Below the pieces are notes generated by a model. It saw only the letters and a program-made list of their open reading frames with translations. It ran no database searches and had not been told where the DNA came from. The position numbers and the translations under genes were made by a program. 64,000 bases of DNA from Pseudomonas subflava (GTDB lineage: Bacteria > Pseudomonadota > Gammaproteobacteria > Pseudomonadales > Pseudomonadaceae), in assembly GCF_023823685.1 (NCBI RefSeq), contig NZ_JAMXBF010000003.1, positions 248,001-312,000 on the forward strand. The letters run 5' to 3'. Positions 19,423 through 28,766 of the stretch are shown here, one piece after another (the first letter of the stretch is position 1; each line of letters starts with the position of its first letter).

Positions 19423-20895
19423 ATGTTCGATCTATTCAGCGGGCTAGATGCCTGGGTGGCCGTCAGCCTGGTGCTGGCCCTGGCCTTCGTCCTGGCCTTC
19501 GAATTCATCAATGGATTCCACGACACCGCCAACGCGGTGGCTACGGTTATCTACACCAAGGCAATGCCGCCACACCTGGCGGTGATCGCCTCCGGCATCT
19601 TCAACTTCCTCGGCGTGCTGCTCGGCGGCGTCGGCGTGGCCTACGCCATCGTCCACCTGTTGCCGGTGGAGCTGCTGATCAACGTCAACACCTCCCACGG
19701 CCTGGTGATGGTGTTCTCCCTGCTGACCGCCGCCATCGCCTGGAACCTGGGCACCTGGTACTTCGGCATCCCGGCTTCCAGCTCGCACACGCTGATCGGC
19801 TCGATCCTCGGCGTCGGCCTGGCCAACGCCCTGCTCACCGAGATCTCCCTGGCCGACGGCGTGAACTGGCAGAAGGCGATCGACATCGGCCTCTCGCTGC
19901 TGCTCTCGCCGCTGGCCGGCTTCGCCGTCGCCGCGCTGATTCTGATCGGCCTGCGCCGCGCCTTCGCCGACTCGAAGATGCACGAGACCCCGGAGAGCCG
20001 CAAAGAGATCAAGGGCAAGAAGAAGCCGCCGTTCTGGAACCGCGTGGTGCTGATCGCCTCGGCCATGGGCGTGAGCTTCGTGCACGGCTCCAACGACGGC
20101 CAGAAGGGCATCGGCCTGATCATGCTGGTGCTGATCGGCATCGTCCCGGCCAAGTTCGTCCTGGACCTCAACAGCACCACCTACCAGATCGAGCGCACCC
20201 GCGACGCCGCCATCCACCTGCAGCAGTTCTACCAGCGCAACGACGATGCGCTGAGCGACTACCTGGCCCTGGGCCGCGCCGGCAACACCGAGCTGCCCAA
20301 GCAGTTCCGCTGCGACGCCAAGCTCACCGAGCCGACCATCGCCGCGCTGATGGAAAACCTCAACGGCGTCACCGACTACAACCAGATGAGCCAGGAGAAG
20401 CGCACCCAGGTCCGCCGCTACCTGCTGTGCCTGGACGACACCGCGAAGAAGGTCGGCAAGCTGGCGACCCTGCCGGCGCGTGAGAAGGCCGACCTGGACA
20501 AGCTGCGCAAGGACCTCACCGCCACCACCGAATACGCGCCCACCTGGGTGATCTTCGCCGTGGCCCTGGCCCTGGGCATCGGCACCATGGTCGGCTGGAA
20601 GCGCGTGGTGCTGACCGTCGGCGAGAAGATCGGCAAGCAGGGCATGACCTACGCCCAGGGCATGAGTGCGCAGATCACCGCGTCCATCGCCATCGGCCTG
20701 GCCAACGTCTACAGCCTGCCGGTGTCGACCACCCACGTGCTGTCGTCCGGCGTCGCCGGTACCATGGTCGCCAACAAGAGCGGCCTGCAATTCGGTACAG
20801 TGCGCAACATCCTGATGGCCTGGGTGCTGACCCTGCCGGCCACCATCCTGCTCTCCGCGGGTCTGTTCTGGCTGGGCGTGAAGCTGTTCGTCTGA
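19423..20895 (+). CDS. pitA: PitA-type low-affinity inorganic phosphate transporter
   Basis: 490-residue inner-membrane transporter of metal-phosphate, driven by the proton gradient. Both inverted-repeat signatures are present: GFHDTANAVATVIYT near residue 29 and SFVHGSNDGQKGIGL near residue 222, followed by a long hydrophilic cytoplasmic loop and the C-terminal helices (SLPVSTTHVLSSGVAG). Size fits E. coli PitA. Divergent from argE; terminated by the hairpin at 20913. Confidence 0.94.
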   Translation: MFDLFSGLDAWVAVSLVLALAFVLAFEFINGFHDTANAVATVIYTKAMPPHLAVIASGIFNFLGVLLGGVGVAYAIVHLLPVELLINVNTSHGLVMVFSLLTAAIAWNLGTWYFGIPASSSHTLIGSILGVGLANALLTEISLADGVNWQKAIDIGLSLLLSPLAGFAVAALILIGLRRAFADSKMHETPESRKEIKGKKKPPFWNRVVLIASAMGVSFVHGSNDGQKGIGLIMLVLIGIVPAKFVLDLNSTTYQIERTRDAAIHLQQFYQRNDDALSDYLALGRAGNTELPKQFRCDAKLTEPTIAALMENLNGVTDYNQMSQEKRTQVRRYLLCLDDTAKKVGKLATLPAREKADLDKLRKDLTATTEYAPTWVIFAVALALGIGTMVGWKRVVLTVGEKIGKQGMTYAQGMSAQITASIAIGLANVYSLPVSTTHVLSSGVAGTMVANKSGLQFGTVRNILMAWVLTLPATILLSAGLFWLGVKLFV

Positions 20896-20912
20896 ACCGC
20901 GCCCCGCATGAC

Positions 20913-20938
20913 AAGGCCGCCTACGGGCGGCCTTTTCG
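20913..20938 (+). terminator. rho-independent terminator after pitA
   Basis: AAGGCCGCC-TAC-GGGCGGCC hairpin followed by TTTT, 18 bp after the pitA stop and just before the CYTH gene start region. Confidence 0.85.
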
Positions 20939-20962
20939 TTGATGTATTACCGAGATGCTGAA

Positions 20963-22327
20963 ATGGCCAAAGAAACCGAGATCAAACTGCGCGCCAGCCG
21001 CGAAACCCTCGCCGCCCTGCGCGACCACCCGCTGCTGAAGAAGCGCAACAAGTCCGGCTGGCAGACCCACGAGCTGTTCAACCAGTACTACGACAGCGCC
21101 GAGCGCGACCTGGCCGGCGCCCGCGTCGCCCTGCGCCTGCGCCGCGACGGCGAACAGTTCATCCAGACCCTGAAGAGCCGCGGCCAGAGCGTGGCCGGGC
21201 TGTCCGAGCGCAACGAGTGGGACTGGCATCTGAAGAAGGCCAAGCTCGATCTCAAGCTGCTCGACGACAGCTGCTGGCCGGCCAGCCTGGCGGAGTTCGA
21301 CAAGGGCCGCCTGCAACCGATCTTCACCACCGACTTCGTCCGCCAGAAGGCCGAGATCGCCTGGGGCCGCGGCAAGGCCAAGACGGTGATCGAGGCGGCA
21401 CTGGACCTGGGCAAGGTGGTCGCCGGCGAGGGCGAGGAAGAAATCTGCGAGCTGGAACTGGAGCTGCGCGAAGGCGAGCCCGCCGCCCTGCTGGAGCTGG
21501 CCTGCGAGCTGGCCGCCGATCTGCCGCTGATGCCCTGCGACATCAGCAAGGCCGAGCGCGGCTACCGGCTGTTCGACGCCGGCAGCTACAGCCTGAGCCT
21601 GCCGGCCCCGGAGTTGAATGCCGAGATGACGCTGGACGACGCCTTCGCCGCGCTCGCCTGGCACCTGCTCGGCAGCAGCCAGCGCCTGGCCGAGCAGTAC
21701 CGCTGGAACGGCCACTGGAAGCTGCTGGAGCAATGGCTGCAGCAGCTGATCGACCTGCGCGCGCTGCTCGGCAGCCTCGGCCAGGCCGCGCCGCGCGCCT
21801 CCAGCCGCGAGCTGCGCGAAGGTCTCGACGCGCTGCTGGGCGACTGGCGTCCGCGTCTGGCCGCCGGCCGCGACGACGAGGCGCTGCGCCACCACGCGCC
21901 GGCCATGTTCGCCGGCGAATTGCTGGGCAACCGCTGGGGCCTGCTGTCGCTGCAACTGTCGCGCTGGCTGCTGCAGCGCGGCTGGACGGTCGGCCGCAAC
22001 CCGCGTGGCGATCGCCAGGGCGCGGCGGCGCTGGGCAACTGGCTGCCGACCCTGCTGGCCGAGGAGGCCGAGGGCCTGCGCCTGAAGCACTACCAGCAGT
22101 TCCCCGAGGCGCTGGCCGAGCAGCTGCCGCGCATCGAGCGCCTGCAGGCCTGGCTGCGCCTGGCCCGCCAGGTGCCGGAACTGCCGGAGCTGGATCGCCT
22201 GTACGGCGAGCTGGGCAAGCTGGAGGCGCTGGCCAGCCGCGACAACGACGCCGAAGTGCTGGTCGCTCGCCAGGCACAGGCCCATACTGTGGCGACGCTC
22301 AAACCCTGGAAGCTGCTGCTGAAATAA
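20963..22327 (+). CDS. CYTH domain protein, probable inorganic triphosphatase (YgiF-like)
   Basis: 454 residues. The N-terminal CYTH tunnel domain (about 1-200) starts with the ExExK signature in KETEIKL and has alternating charged strands ([22 protein letters not shown]). The C-terminal half is a helical region in the position of the CHAD domain of E. coli YgiF, but its CHAD histidines are not obvious. Probable hydrolysis of tripolyphosphate. The ATG at 20963 is preferred because the CYTH motif begins immediately. The next gene follows after 33 bp. Confidence 0.86.
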   Translation: MAKETEIKLRASRETLAALRDHPLLKKRNKSGWQTHELFNQYYDSAERDLAGARVALRLRRDGEQFIQTLKSRGQSVAGLSERNEWDWHLKKAKLDLKLLDDSCWPASLAEFDKGRLQPIFTTDFVRQKAEIAWGRGKAKTVIEAALDLGKVVAGEGEEEICELELELREGEPAALLELACELAADLPLMPCDISKAERGYRLFDAGSYSLSLPAPELNAEMTLDDAFAALAWHLLGSSQRLAEQYRWNGHWKLLEQWLQQLIDLRALLGSLGQAAPRASSRELREGLDALLGDWRPRLAAGRDDEALRHHAPAMFAGELLGNRWGLLSLQLSRWLLQRGWTVGRNPRGDRQGAAALGNWLPTLLAEEAEGLRLKHYQQFPEALAEQLPRIERLQAWLRLARQVPELPELDRLYGELGKLEALASRDNDAEVLVARQAQAHTVATLKPWKLLLK

Positions 22328-22360
22328 GCTGCTCGCCCTCGTCACAGAAAAGGGAGCTCC

Positions 22361-24145
22361 ATGTCCACCCTCGCCTCGCCCGCCCAGGATCGCTGGCTCG
22401 ACCTCAACGACATCCTCCGCGAACTGGTGGCCCAGGGCCGCGTGGCCCAGGAGCAGGCCGAGCAGTGCATGGTGCTGCGCCGCGCCTCGGCCAACGCCCA
22501 GCTGCACCCCCTGGAGTTCCTCGCTGCCCAGCAGATCGACGATCTGCAGCGGCCCGGGCGCAAGCACGATCTGGAAGGCCTCACCGTGTGGCTGGCCAAC
22601 TTCGCCGGCCAGCCGTATCTGCGCATCGACCCGTTGAAGATCGACGTGGCGGCGGTGACCCCGCTGATGTCCTATGCCTTCGCCCAGCGCCACAAGATCC
22701 TCGCCGTGGCGGCGGACAGCGAGACGGTGACCATCGCCAGCGCGCAGCCCTTCGTGCACAACTGGGAAAGCAATCTGACCCACGTGCTCAAGCGCCCGAT
22801 CAAGCGGGTGGTGGCCAACCCGGCGGACATCCAGCGCTTCACCACCGAGTTCTACCGCCTGGCCCGCTCGGTCAGCGGCGCCACCGCCCAGGACATCAAG
22901 ATCAGCGGCGTCGGCAACTTCGAGCAGTTGCTCAACCTGGGCGCCAGCGACCAGGAGCCGGACGCCAACGACGCGCACATCGTCAACATCGTCGACTGGC
23001 TGTTCCAGTACGCCTTCCAGCAGCGCGCCAGCGACATCCACATCGAGCCGCGCCGCGAGATCGGCACCGTGCGCTTCCGCATCGACGGCGTGCTGCACAA
23101 CGTCTACCAGTTCCCCGCCCAGGTCACCATGGCGGTGGTCAGCCGCCTCAAGCACCTCGGCCGGATGAACGTGGCGGAGAAGCGCAAGCCGCAGGACGGC
23201 CGGGTCAAGACCAAGACGCCGGAAGGCGGCGAGGTGGAGCTGCGCCTGTCGACCCTGCCCACCGCTTTCGGCGAGAAGATGGTGATGCGCATCTTCGACC
23301 CCGAGGTGCTGCTGAAAAGCCCGGACCAGCTCGGTTTCTCGGCCGACGACCTGCGCCGCTGGGAGAGCATGACCTGCCAGCCCAACGGCATCATCCTGGT
23401 CACTGGCCCCACCGGCTCGGGCAAGACCACCACGCTCTACACCACGCTCAAGCAGCTGGCCACCGACGAGGTGAACGTCTGCACCATCGAAGACCCGATC
23501 GAGATGATCGAGGGCGCCTTCAACCAGATGCAGGTGCAGCACAACATCGAGCTGACCTTCGCCAGCGGCGTGCGCGCGCTGATGCGCCAGGACCCGGACA
23601 TCATCATGGTCGGCGAGATCCGCGACCTGGAGACCGCCGAGATGGCCATCCAGGCGGCGCTCACCGGCCACCTGGTGCTGTCCACCCTGCACACCAACGA
23701 CGCGCCCAGCGCGATCACCCGCCTGCTCGAGCTGGGCGTCCCGCACTACCTTCTCAAGGCCACCATCCTCGGCGTCATGGCCCAGCGCCTGGTGCGCACT
23801 CTGTGCCCGCACTGCAAGGCGCCGGTGGAGATGAGCGAAGACAGCTGGCAGGACCTGACCCGACCCTGGAACGCGCCGCTGCCGACCGGTGCCCACCGCG
23901 CCGTCGGCTGTCTGGAATGCCGCGAGACCGGCTACCGCGGCCGCGCCGGGGTCTACGAGATCATGCTGCTGAACGACAGCATCAAGCCGCTGATCACCGC
24001 CGACACCGACCTCATCGCCCTGCGCCGCGCGGCGTTCAAGGACGGCATGCGCAGCCTGCGTCTGTCCGGCGCGCAGAAGGTCGCCGCCGGCCTCACCACC
24101 GTCGAGGAAGTGCTGCGGGTCACCCCGCAGAGCGAGCAAAAGTAG
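22361..24145 (+). CDS. GspE/PulE family type II/IV secretion-type ATPase (orphan)
   Basis: 594-residue hexameric secretion ATPase. It has an N-terminal GspE-N-like region, the ASDIHIEP box, Walker [11 protein letters not shown] (about 347-356), Asp box, Walker [10 protein letters not shown], the His box LSTLHTNDA, and a zinc-binding pair CPHC / CLEC (about 482 and 516). All catalytic elements look intact. No pilin, pseudopilin, GspF or secretin gene is nearby, so it is an orphan; substrate machinery unknown. Ribosome-binding site GGGAG precedes the ATG. Confidence 0.9.
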   Translation: MSTLASPAQDRWLDLNDILRELVAQGRVAQEQAEQCMVLRRASANAQLHPLEFLAAQQIDDLQRPGRKHDLEGLTVWLANFAGQPYLRIDPLKIDVAAVTPLMSYAFAQRHKILAVAADSETVTIASAQPFVHNWESNLTHVLKRPIKRVVANPADIQRFTTEFYRLARSVSGATAQDIKISGVGNFEQLLNLGASDQEPDANDAHIVNIVDWLFQYAFQQRASDIHIEPRREIGTVRFRIDGVLHNVYQFPAQVTMAVVSRLKHLGRMNVAEKRKPQDGRVKTKTPEGGEVELRLSTLPTAFGEKMVMRIFDPEVLLKSPDQLGFSADDLRRWESMTCQPNGIILVTGPTGSGKTTTLYTTLKQLATDEVNVCTIEDPIEMIEGAFNQMQVQHNIELTFASGVRALMRQDPDIIMVGEIRDLETAEMAIQAALTGHLVLSTLHTNDAPSAITRLLELGVPHYLLKATILGVMAQRLVRTLCPHCKAPVEMSEDSWQDLTRPWNAPLPTGAHRAVGCLECRETGYRGRAGVYEIMLLNDSIKPLITADTDLIALRRAAFKDGMRSLRLSGAQKVAAGLTTVEEVLRVTPQSEQK

Positions 24146-24210
24146 CGCCACCCAAGCCGAGCGGCGCATGCAATACTGCGCGCACACATGCATTAGCAGG
24201 AGGCAACAGC

Positions 24211-25134
24211 ATGGAAATCGGTGGTGTGATCTTTCTCTTCGTCGGCCTGGCGCTGGCCGTCGTATTCATGGGCTTCAAGGTGGTACCGCAGGGCTACGAG
24301 TGGACGGTCGAGCGCTTCGGCCGCTACACCAACACGCTCACCCCGGGCCTCAACATCATCGTCCCGGTGATGGACCGCATCGGCCGCAAACTCAACGTCA
24401 TGGAAAGCGTGCTGGACATCCCGCCGCAGGAAGCGATCAGCGCCGACAACGCCATCGTCACCATCGACGCGGTGTGCTTCTTCCAGGTGATCAACGCGGC
24501 CCAGGCGGCCTACGAGGTCAACGACCTGGAACACGCCATCCGCAACCTGGTGATGACCAATATCCGCACCGTGCTCGGCTCCATGGAGCTGGACGCCATG
24601 CTCAGCCAGCGCGACGCGATCAACGAGCGCCTGCTGCGTACCGTGGACGAGGCGACCGCGCCCTGGGGCATCAAGGTCACCCGCATCGAGATCAAGGACA
24701 TCAGCCCGCCCGCCGACCTGGTCGAGGCCATGGCCAGCCAGATGAAGGCCGAGCGTCTCAAGCGTGCGCAGATCCTCGAGGCCGAAGGCAAACGCCAGGC
24801 CGAGATCCTCACCGCCGAAGGCAAGAAGCAGGCGCAGATCCTCGAGGCCGAGGGCGAGCGCCAGGCCGCCTTCCTCGAGGCCGAGGCCCGCGAGCGCGCC
24901 GCCCAGGCCGAAGCCGAGGCGACCCGCATGGTGTCCGACGCCATCGCCAGCGGCAACGTGCAGGCGGTCAACTACTTCGTCGCGCAGAAGTACGTCGATG
25001 CCCTCGGCCAGCTGGCCTCCGCCAATAACAGCAAGGTGGTGCTGATGCCGCTGGAGGTCAGCCAGGTGATCGGCGCGGTCGGCGGCATCGGCGAGATCGT
25101 CCGCGCCACCTTCGGCAAGGACGGCCAGCCGTGA
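24211..25134 (+). CDS. qmcA: SPFH/band-7 (paraslipin, QmcA-like) membrane protein
   Basis: 307-residue protein with one N-terminal membrane helix (residues 4-21), an SPFH domain ([15 protein letters not shown] onward) and an alanine/glutamate-rich coiled-coil repeat (about 185-240, repeating the pattern [11 protein letters not shown]) before a hydrophobic C-terminal segment. SPFH proteins scaffold membrane microdomains and FtsH-type proteolysis. The ATG at 24211 follows AGGAGG. Its stop overlaps the NfeD gene (GTGA), the classic STOPP/NfeD pairing. Confidence 0.92.
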   Translation: MEIGGVIFLFVGLALAVVFMGFKVVPQGYEWTVERFGRYTNTLTPGLNIIVPVMDRIGRKLNVMESVLDIPPQEAISADNAIVTIDAVCFFQVINAAQAAYEVNDLEHAIRNLVMTNIRTVLGSMELDAMLSQRDAINERLLRTVDEATAPWGIKVTRIEIKDISPPADLVEAMASQMKAERLKRAQILEAEGKRQAEILTAEGKKQAQILEAEGERQAAFLEAEARERAAQAEAEATRMVSDAIASGNVQAVNYFVAQKYVDALGQLASANNSKVVLMPLEVSQVIGAVGGIGEIVRATFGKDGQP

Positions 25135-25577
25135 TCGCCTACCTGCAGCACCTGTCCTTCTGGGACTGGCTGGCCTTCGGCACCGTGCTGCTGATCCTCG
25201 AGGTGTTCGGCGCCGGTGGCTACCTGCTGTGGATCGGCGTGGCCGCCGCCGCGGTGGGCGTGCTCACCTACCTCTTCCCGGATCTGCCCTGGGCCTGGCA
25301 GTTCGTGGTCTTCGCCCTGCTCTCGGTGCTCACGGCGGTGTTCTGGTGGCGGCGCCAGCGCAGCGCCGCCAAGCCCTCGGACGCACCGGGGCTGAACCGC
25401 CGGGGCAGCGAACTGATCGGGCGCACCTTCGTCCTGCACGAGGCCATCGTCGGCGGACGCGGCAAGATCCGCGCCGGCGACAGCCTGTGGCTGGTCACCG
25501 GCAGCGACCTCGCGGTCGGCAGCGCGGTACGGGTGGTCGGCCAGGACGGCGTGCTGCTGCGGGTCGAAGCGGTCTGA
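25131..25577 (+). CDS. NfeD family membrane protein
   Basis: 148-residue short NfeD: three N-terminal hydrophobic segments (about 14-30, 35-52, 57-75) and a C-terminal OB-fold ([24 protein letters not shown]). It starts with GTG overlapping the SPFH gene stop. Short NfeD proteins act with SPFH partners in membrane domain organisation; that function here is inferred from the gene pair. Confidence 0.9.
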   Translation: MIAYLQHLSFWDWLAFGTVLLILEVFGAGGYLLWIGVAAAAVGVLTYLFPDLPWAWQFVVFALLSVLTAVFWWRRQRSAAKPSDAPGLNRRGSELIGRTFVLHEAIVGGRGKIRAGDSLWLVTGSDLAVGSAVRVVGQDGVLLRVEAV

Positions 25578-25616
25578 TCGAGGCGCCCCGCAGGAACGCG
25601 GGGCCAGGAGCCGAAC

Positions 25617-26669
25617 ATGCACGAGCGGCAGATGCGAGCGGGAAGGGAGGGCGGCCACAGCGGGCTGGAGGACAGCGACCGCCGCGCGCTGATGAGCCTG
25701 ATCTTCGCCGCCACCGGCCTGACCATCGGCGCCTTCTCGCTGCTGCAGTTCGGCTCCGGCAACATCCTGTTCGCCAGCCTCGAGGTGCTCGCCTGCCTGG
25801 TCCTGGTCGTCGCCAGCCGCGGCATTCTCCGGGCCCGGCGCCTGGACCTGTGGATCTATCTGTACCTGCTGCCGACCTTCGCCTTCATCCTCTATATCAG
25901 CCTGATGCCGCGGGCCTCGGCCGCCGCGTTCGTGTGGATCTACCTGATCCCGGTGCTCTCCTACCTGATGCTCGGCAAGCGCCGCGGCGTGCGTCTGGCA
26001 CTGCCGTTCATGTTCGCCGGGCTGCTGCTCTACTACCTAAAGAACCCGCTGCCGGGCAGTGCGCCGGAGTGGATCGACGCCGGCAACGCCATTCTCTGCG
26101 GCGCGCTGATCGTGGTCTTCGTCCATCTCTACGAGACGCGCCGCGCCGCGGTCTTCGTCGAGCTGCAACGACAGACGCAGATCGACCCGCTGACCGGCGC
26201 CGACAGCCGTCAGCACTTCCGCCAGGAGCTGCAGCGCGCGCTCAAGGAGGCCGGGCGCAGCCAGAGCCCGCTGGTGGTGGCGCTGATGGACATCGACCAC
26301 TTCAAGCAGGTCAACGACCGCCACGGCCACGAGGCCGGCGACCGCGCCCTAAGCCACGTCTGCGACCTGCTCTACCAGCGCCTGCGCGGCACCGACAACC
26401 TGGGCCGGCTCGGCGGCGAGGAGTTCGGCCTGCTGCTGCGCAGCACCGACGCCGAGGCCGCGCTGCCGCTGCTGGAGTCGCTGCGCCAGCTGATCAGCGA
26501 ACAGCCGCTGGACTACGCCGGCCAGCGCATCGAGCTGTCCGCCACCTTCGGCCTGGCCGAATGGCCGCGCGACGGGCAGACCCCCGACGAGCTCTACCGC
26601 TGCGCCGATCGCCGTCTGTACCAGGGCAAGGAGCAGGGCCGCAACCAGGTGGTGGGCGAGCCGGGCTAG
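25617..26669 (+). CDS. membrane-bound diguanylate cyclase
   Basis: 350 residues: about six hydrophobic helices (residues 27-180), then a GGDEF domain synthesising c-di-GMP from GTP. The active-site motif is GGEEF (RLGGEEFGLL), preceded at the correct 5-residue distance by RGTD, an RxxD product-inhibition site. The metal/GTP helix MDIDHFKQVND is intact. The entry motif reads DPLTGADSR instead of the usual LTGLxNR, a small deviation. Likely active with feedback inhibition. Single gene. Confidence 0.9.
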   Translation: MHERQMRAGREGGHSGLEDSDRRALMSLIFAATGLTIGAFSLLQFGSGNILFASLEVLACLVLVVASRGILRARRLDLWIYLYLLPTFAFILYISLMPRASAAAFVWIYLIPVLSYLMLGKRRGVRLALPFMFAGLLLYYLKNPLPGSAPEWIDAGNAILCGALIVVFVHLYETRRAAVFVELQRQTQIDPLTGADSRQHFRQELQRALKEAGRSQSPLVVALMDIDHFKQVNDRHGHEAGDRALSHVCDLLYQRLRGTDNLGRLGGEEFGLLLRSTDAEAALPLLESLRQLISEQPLDYAGQRIELSATFGLAEWPRDGQTPDELYRCADRRLYQGKEQGRNQVVGEPG

Positions 26670-26746
26670 GCCCCACGGCCAGCGGAACTCGCCGACCGCG
26701 CCGGCGTTCTGAACCATAGGTTCAGCCGCAAACGGAGCATCCGCCC

Positions 26747-27073
26747 ATGCGCACTCGTCAGACCGTTCTCACCCTCGCCCTGCTGTCCCTGCCGGTGGCC
26801 CCGGCCATGGCCGACGCCGATTTCTGGCGCGACGTCCTCTCCTCCGGCGCCACCACCGCCTCCACCTACATGACCTTCAAGGACGACAAGCAGGTCCTGG
26901 CCGCCCGCGACGATGCCAGCGCCTTCGTCGCCAGCGGCGGGCAAATCCGCGGCGCGCACCTGGAAGCCGCCCTGCAGCGCGTACGCAGCGAACACCCGCA
27001 GCTGCGCGCCAGTGACGAGGAGCTGGCCCAGGCACTGCTGATCCAGACCGGGCCGCAGCCGACGCGGCAGTAG
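26747..27073 (+). CDS. DUF2388 domain-containing exported protein
   Basis: 108-residue protein with a signal peptide cleaved after about residue 22 (VAPAMA) and a short domain with DVLSSGATTASTYMTFKDDK and AARDDASAFVASGG, the DUF2388 signature found mainly in Pseudomonas. Periplasmic, function unknown. Some databases call the family Holliday junction resolvasome-like, which its export makes implausible. A hydrolase gene follows after 45 bp. Confidence 0.88.
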   Translation: MRTRQTVLTLALLSLPVAPAMADADFWRDVLSSGATTASTYMTFKDDKQVLAARDDASAFVASGGQIRGAHLEAALQRVRSEHPQLRASDEELAQALLIQTGPQPTRQ

Positions 27074-27118
27074 CGCAGCGGCTAGACTCCAGCCGTCGAC
27101 CGCGGCTGGAGAACGCTC

Positions 27119-28399
27119 ATGGCGAGGCTGTTGTGGCTGGCACTGTTGGCCTCGCTGGCGGGCGGCTGCCAGCTGCTGGAACTGGACCGGCAGCTGCGCA
27201 CCGCGCAGCAGACCCGCATCCTCATTCCCGGCCGGCTGGACGCGCAGGCCCCGCGCCAGGCGCTGGTTGCTCTATTCGCCGACCAGCACCTGCAGGCCTA
27301 CCGCAGCGTGCAGCCCGGCGGGGCCTTCTACTTCAGCGTGGCCGCCGGCGACTACCAGTTGCTGGCTTTCGAGGATCGCAACGACAACCTGCGTCTCGAC
27401 CCCGACGAACCACGCCATTGGCTGCCGGCCCCCGCCAGCGTGCCCTTCGAAGTGCAGCCGACGGCCGAGCGCCGCGCGGTGCTGGGCCGGCTCAACCGCC
27501 TGGACCCCGCCTTGCCCGATGCGACGCCCCTGCCCGAACTGGACCTGAGCCTGGAGCGGCTCTATCGCGACCTGCCGAAGGCGCGGCACAACTACCTGCA
27601 GGTGGTCAGCCTCGACGACCCGCGCTTCTCTGAACGGCGCACGCAAGAGGGCGCCTGGCGGCCGCTGGATTTCCTCAGCGAGGTCGGTTATGGCCTCTAC
27701 CTACTGGAACCCTGGGACGAGGACCGCGAACCGATCTTCCTGCTGCACGGCATCAACAGCTCGCCCAGCGTGTGGCGCGAGCTGCTAGCCGCCCTCGACC
27801 GCGAGCGCTACCAGCCAGTGCTGTTCCACTACCCCAGCGGCATGCCACTGAACAACAGCGCCTACCTGCTGAGCGAGGCGATGCGCGATGTTCAGTTGCG
27901 CCTGAAGCCCGCGCGGATGCACCTATTCGCCCACAGCATGGGCGGGCTGGTGGCGCGCCGCAGCGTGCAGCTGCTCGAGCTGGGCGGCGGCAGCGATCAC
28001 CTGTGCCTGTTGCTGACCCTGGCCACGCCCTGGGGCGGCCACCCGTCCGCCGCCACCGGCGTGTCGCGGATACCGCTGGAGGTGCCGGTGTGGCGCGACA
28101 TGGCGCCTGGCAGCCCGTTCCTGCGTACGCTGTTCGCCGCGCCGCTGCCCGTGCACCTGCGGCAATGGCTGCTGGTCAGCTATGCGGGCAACAGCCGGAT
28201 GATTGCCGAGCCCAACGACGGCACCGTACCGCTGGCCAGCGAGCTGATCCCAGCGGCCCAGGACGAGGCCGAGCGCCTGTTCCTGCTGCCCGAAGATCAC
28301 ACCGGCATCATGCGCAGCCCACGCAGCCGGGTGCTCCTGCAGCGCGCACTCGCCGGCCTGCCCGAAGATGGCTGCCGCCCCGCTTCGCCGGCCATGTGA
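27119..28399 (+). CDS. alpha/beta hydrolase, probable lipoprotein
   Basis: 426 residues. The N-terminus MARLLWLALLASLAGGC resembles a lipoprotein signal with Cys17. After a linker region of about 190 residues, an alpha/beta hydrolase core begins with the oxyanion-region IFLLHGINSSPSVW (about 203) and the nucleophile elbow AHSMGG (about 264); NDGTVPL and EDHTGIM supply probable acid and histidine. Likely a lipase or esterase attached to an envelope membrane. Substrate not deducible. Confidence 0.83.
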   Translation: MARLLWLALLASLAGGCQLLELDRQLRTAQQTRILIPGRLDAQAPRQALVALFADQHLQAYRSVQPGGAFYFSVAAGDYQLLAFEDRNDNLRLDPDEPRHWLPAPASVPFEVQPTAERRAVLGRLNRLDPALPDATPLPELDLSLERLYRDLPKARHNYLQVVSLDDPRFSERRTQEGAWRPLDFLSEVGYGLYLLEPWDEDREPIFLLHGINSSPSVWRELLAALDRERYQPVLFHYPSGMPLNNSAYLLSEAMRDVQLRLKPARMHLFAHSMGGLVARRSVQLLELGGGSDHLCLLLTLATPWGGHPSAATGVSRIPLEVPVWRDMAPGSPFLRTLFAAPLPVHLRQWLLVSYAGNSRMIAEPNDGTVPLASELIPAAQDEAERLFLLPEDHTGIMRSPRSRVLLQRALAGLPEDGCRPASPAM

Positions 28400-28461
28400 T
28401 CGTACGACCTCTTCGAATCACGCCATTTCGCCTCTACGACAAAAGTCGCCATAGCGCCTGA

Positions 28462-28491
28462 TTGACAAGCCAGGCGGGGGTTGTCGATAAT
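28462..28491 (+). promoter_or_regulatory. sigma70 promoter of the OprD porin gene
   Basis: Perfect -35 TTGACA (28462-28467) and -10 GATAAT (28486-28491) with an 18-bp spacer. The predicted start lies near 28498, on the edge of the operator at 28500, and gives a leader of about 265 nt to the porin gene. The rest of the 366-bp gap (28400-28765) holds no gene I can support. Confidence 0.7.
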
Positions 28492-28499
28492 CCAGACAG

Positions 28500-28512
28500 G
28501 TTGTACGACAAC
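28500..28512 (+). promoter_or_regulatory. GntR-type operator, porin promoter
   Basis: GTTGTACGACAAC: 5-bp inverted arms around ACG, 8 bp after the -10. Same sequence family as the sites at 36651, 36882 and 43307. A half-match GTTGTCGAT overlaps the -10 region at 28480. Position at the transcription start fits repression. Confidence 0.75.
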
Positions 28513-28758
28513 ATATAACAACAAGAGCGCTTCGGCATGCTCACGACCGCCACCTTCATCGCCTATCGGCACCTGCGCCCGGCCGCCTCGCGTCAGGCCA
28601 GCCATCTATCGCCTCATCGCTCGCCTACCGGATTCGTCGACCACTAGTCGATAACCGCCGGCGCGCTGCCCTGCGCCGGTTTCCACCGTCACCGCCTCCA
28701 CATGCGCGCCGTTCGGCCTGCAGGGGGTCGGCCGTTCCGTTGAAAACCCAAGGAGCAC

Positions 28759-28766
28759 AACAACAA
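28759..28766 (+). promoter_or_regulatory. A-rich Hfq/Crc-type motif at the porin start codon
   Basis: AACAACAA running into the ATG, just after the AAGGAG ribosome-binding site. It fits AANAANAA, the catabolite-activity motif bound by Hfq with Crc in Pseudomonas. A second copy lies in the leader at 28517. Confidence 0.6.

Noticed and set aside
20921-24193. Very long minus-strand open frame (over 1000 codons) opposite the CYTH and GspE-type genes
   Set aside because: It is the antisense shadow of two well-recognised genes in GC-rich DNA; its translation is low-complexity (rich in A, G, Q, H, L) with no family resemblance.
28538-28648. 36-codon open frame in the porin leader
   Set aside because: No ribosome-binding site and no conserved look; could be a leader peptide but nothing supports it.
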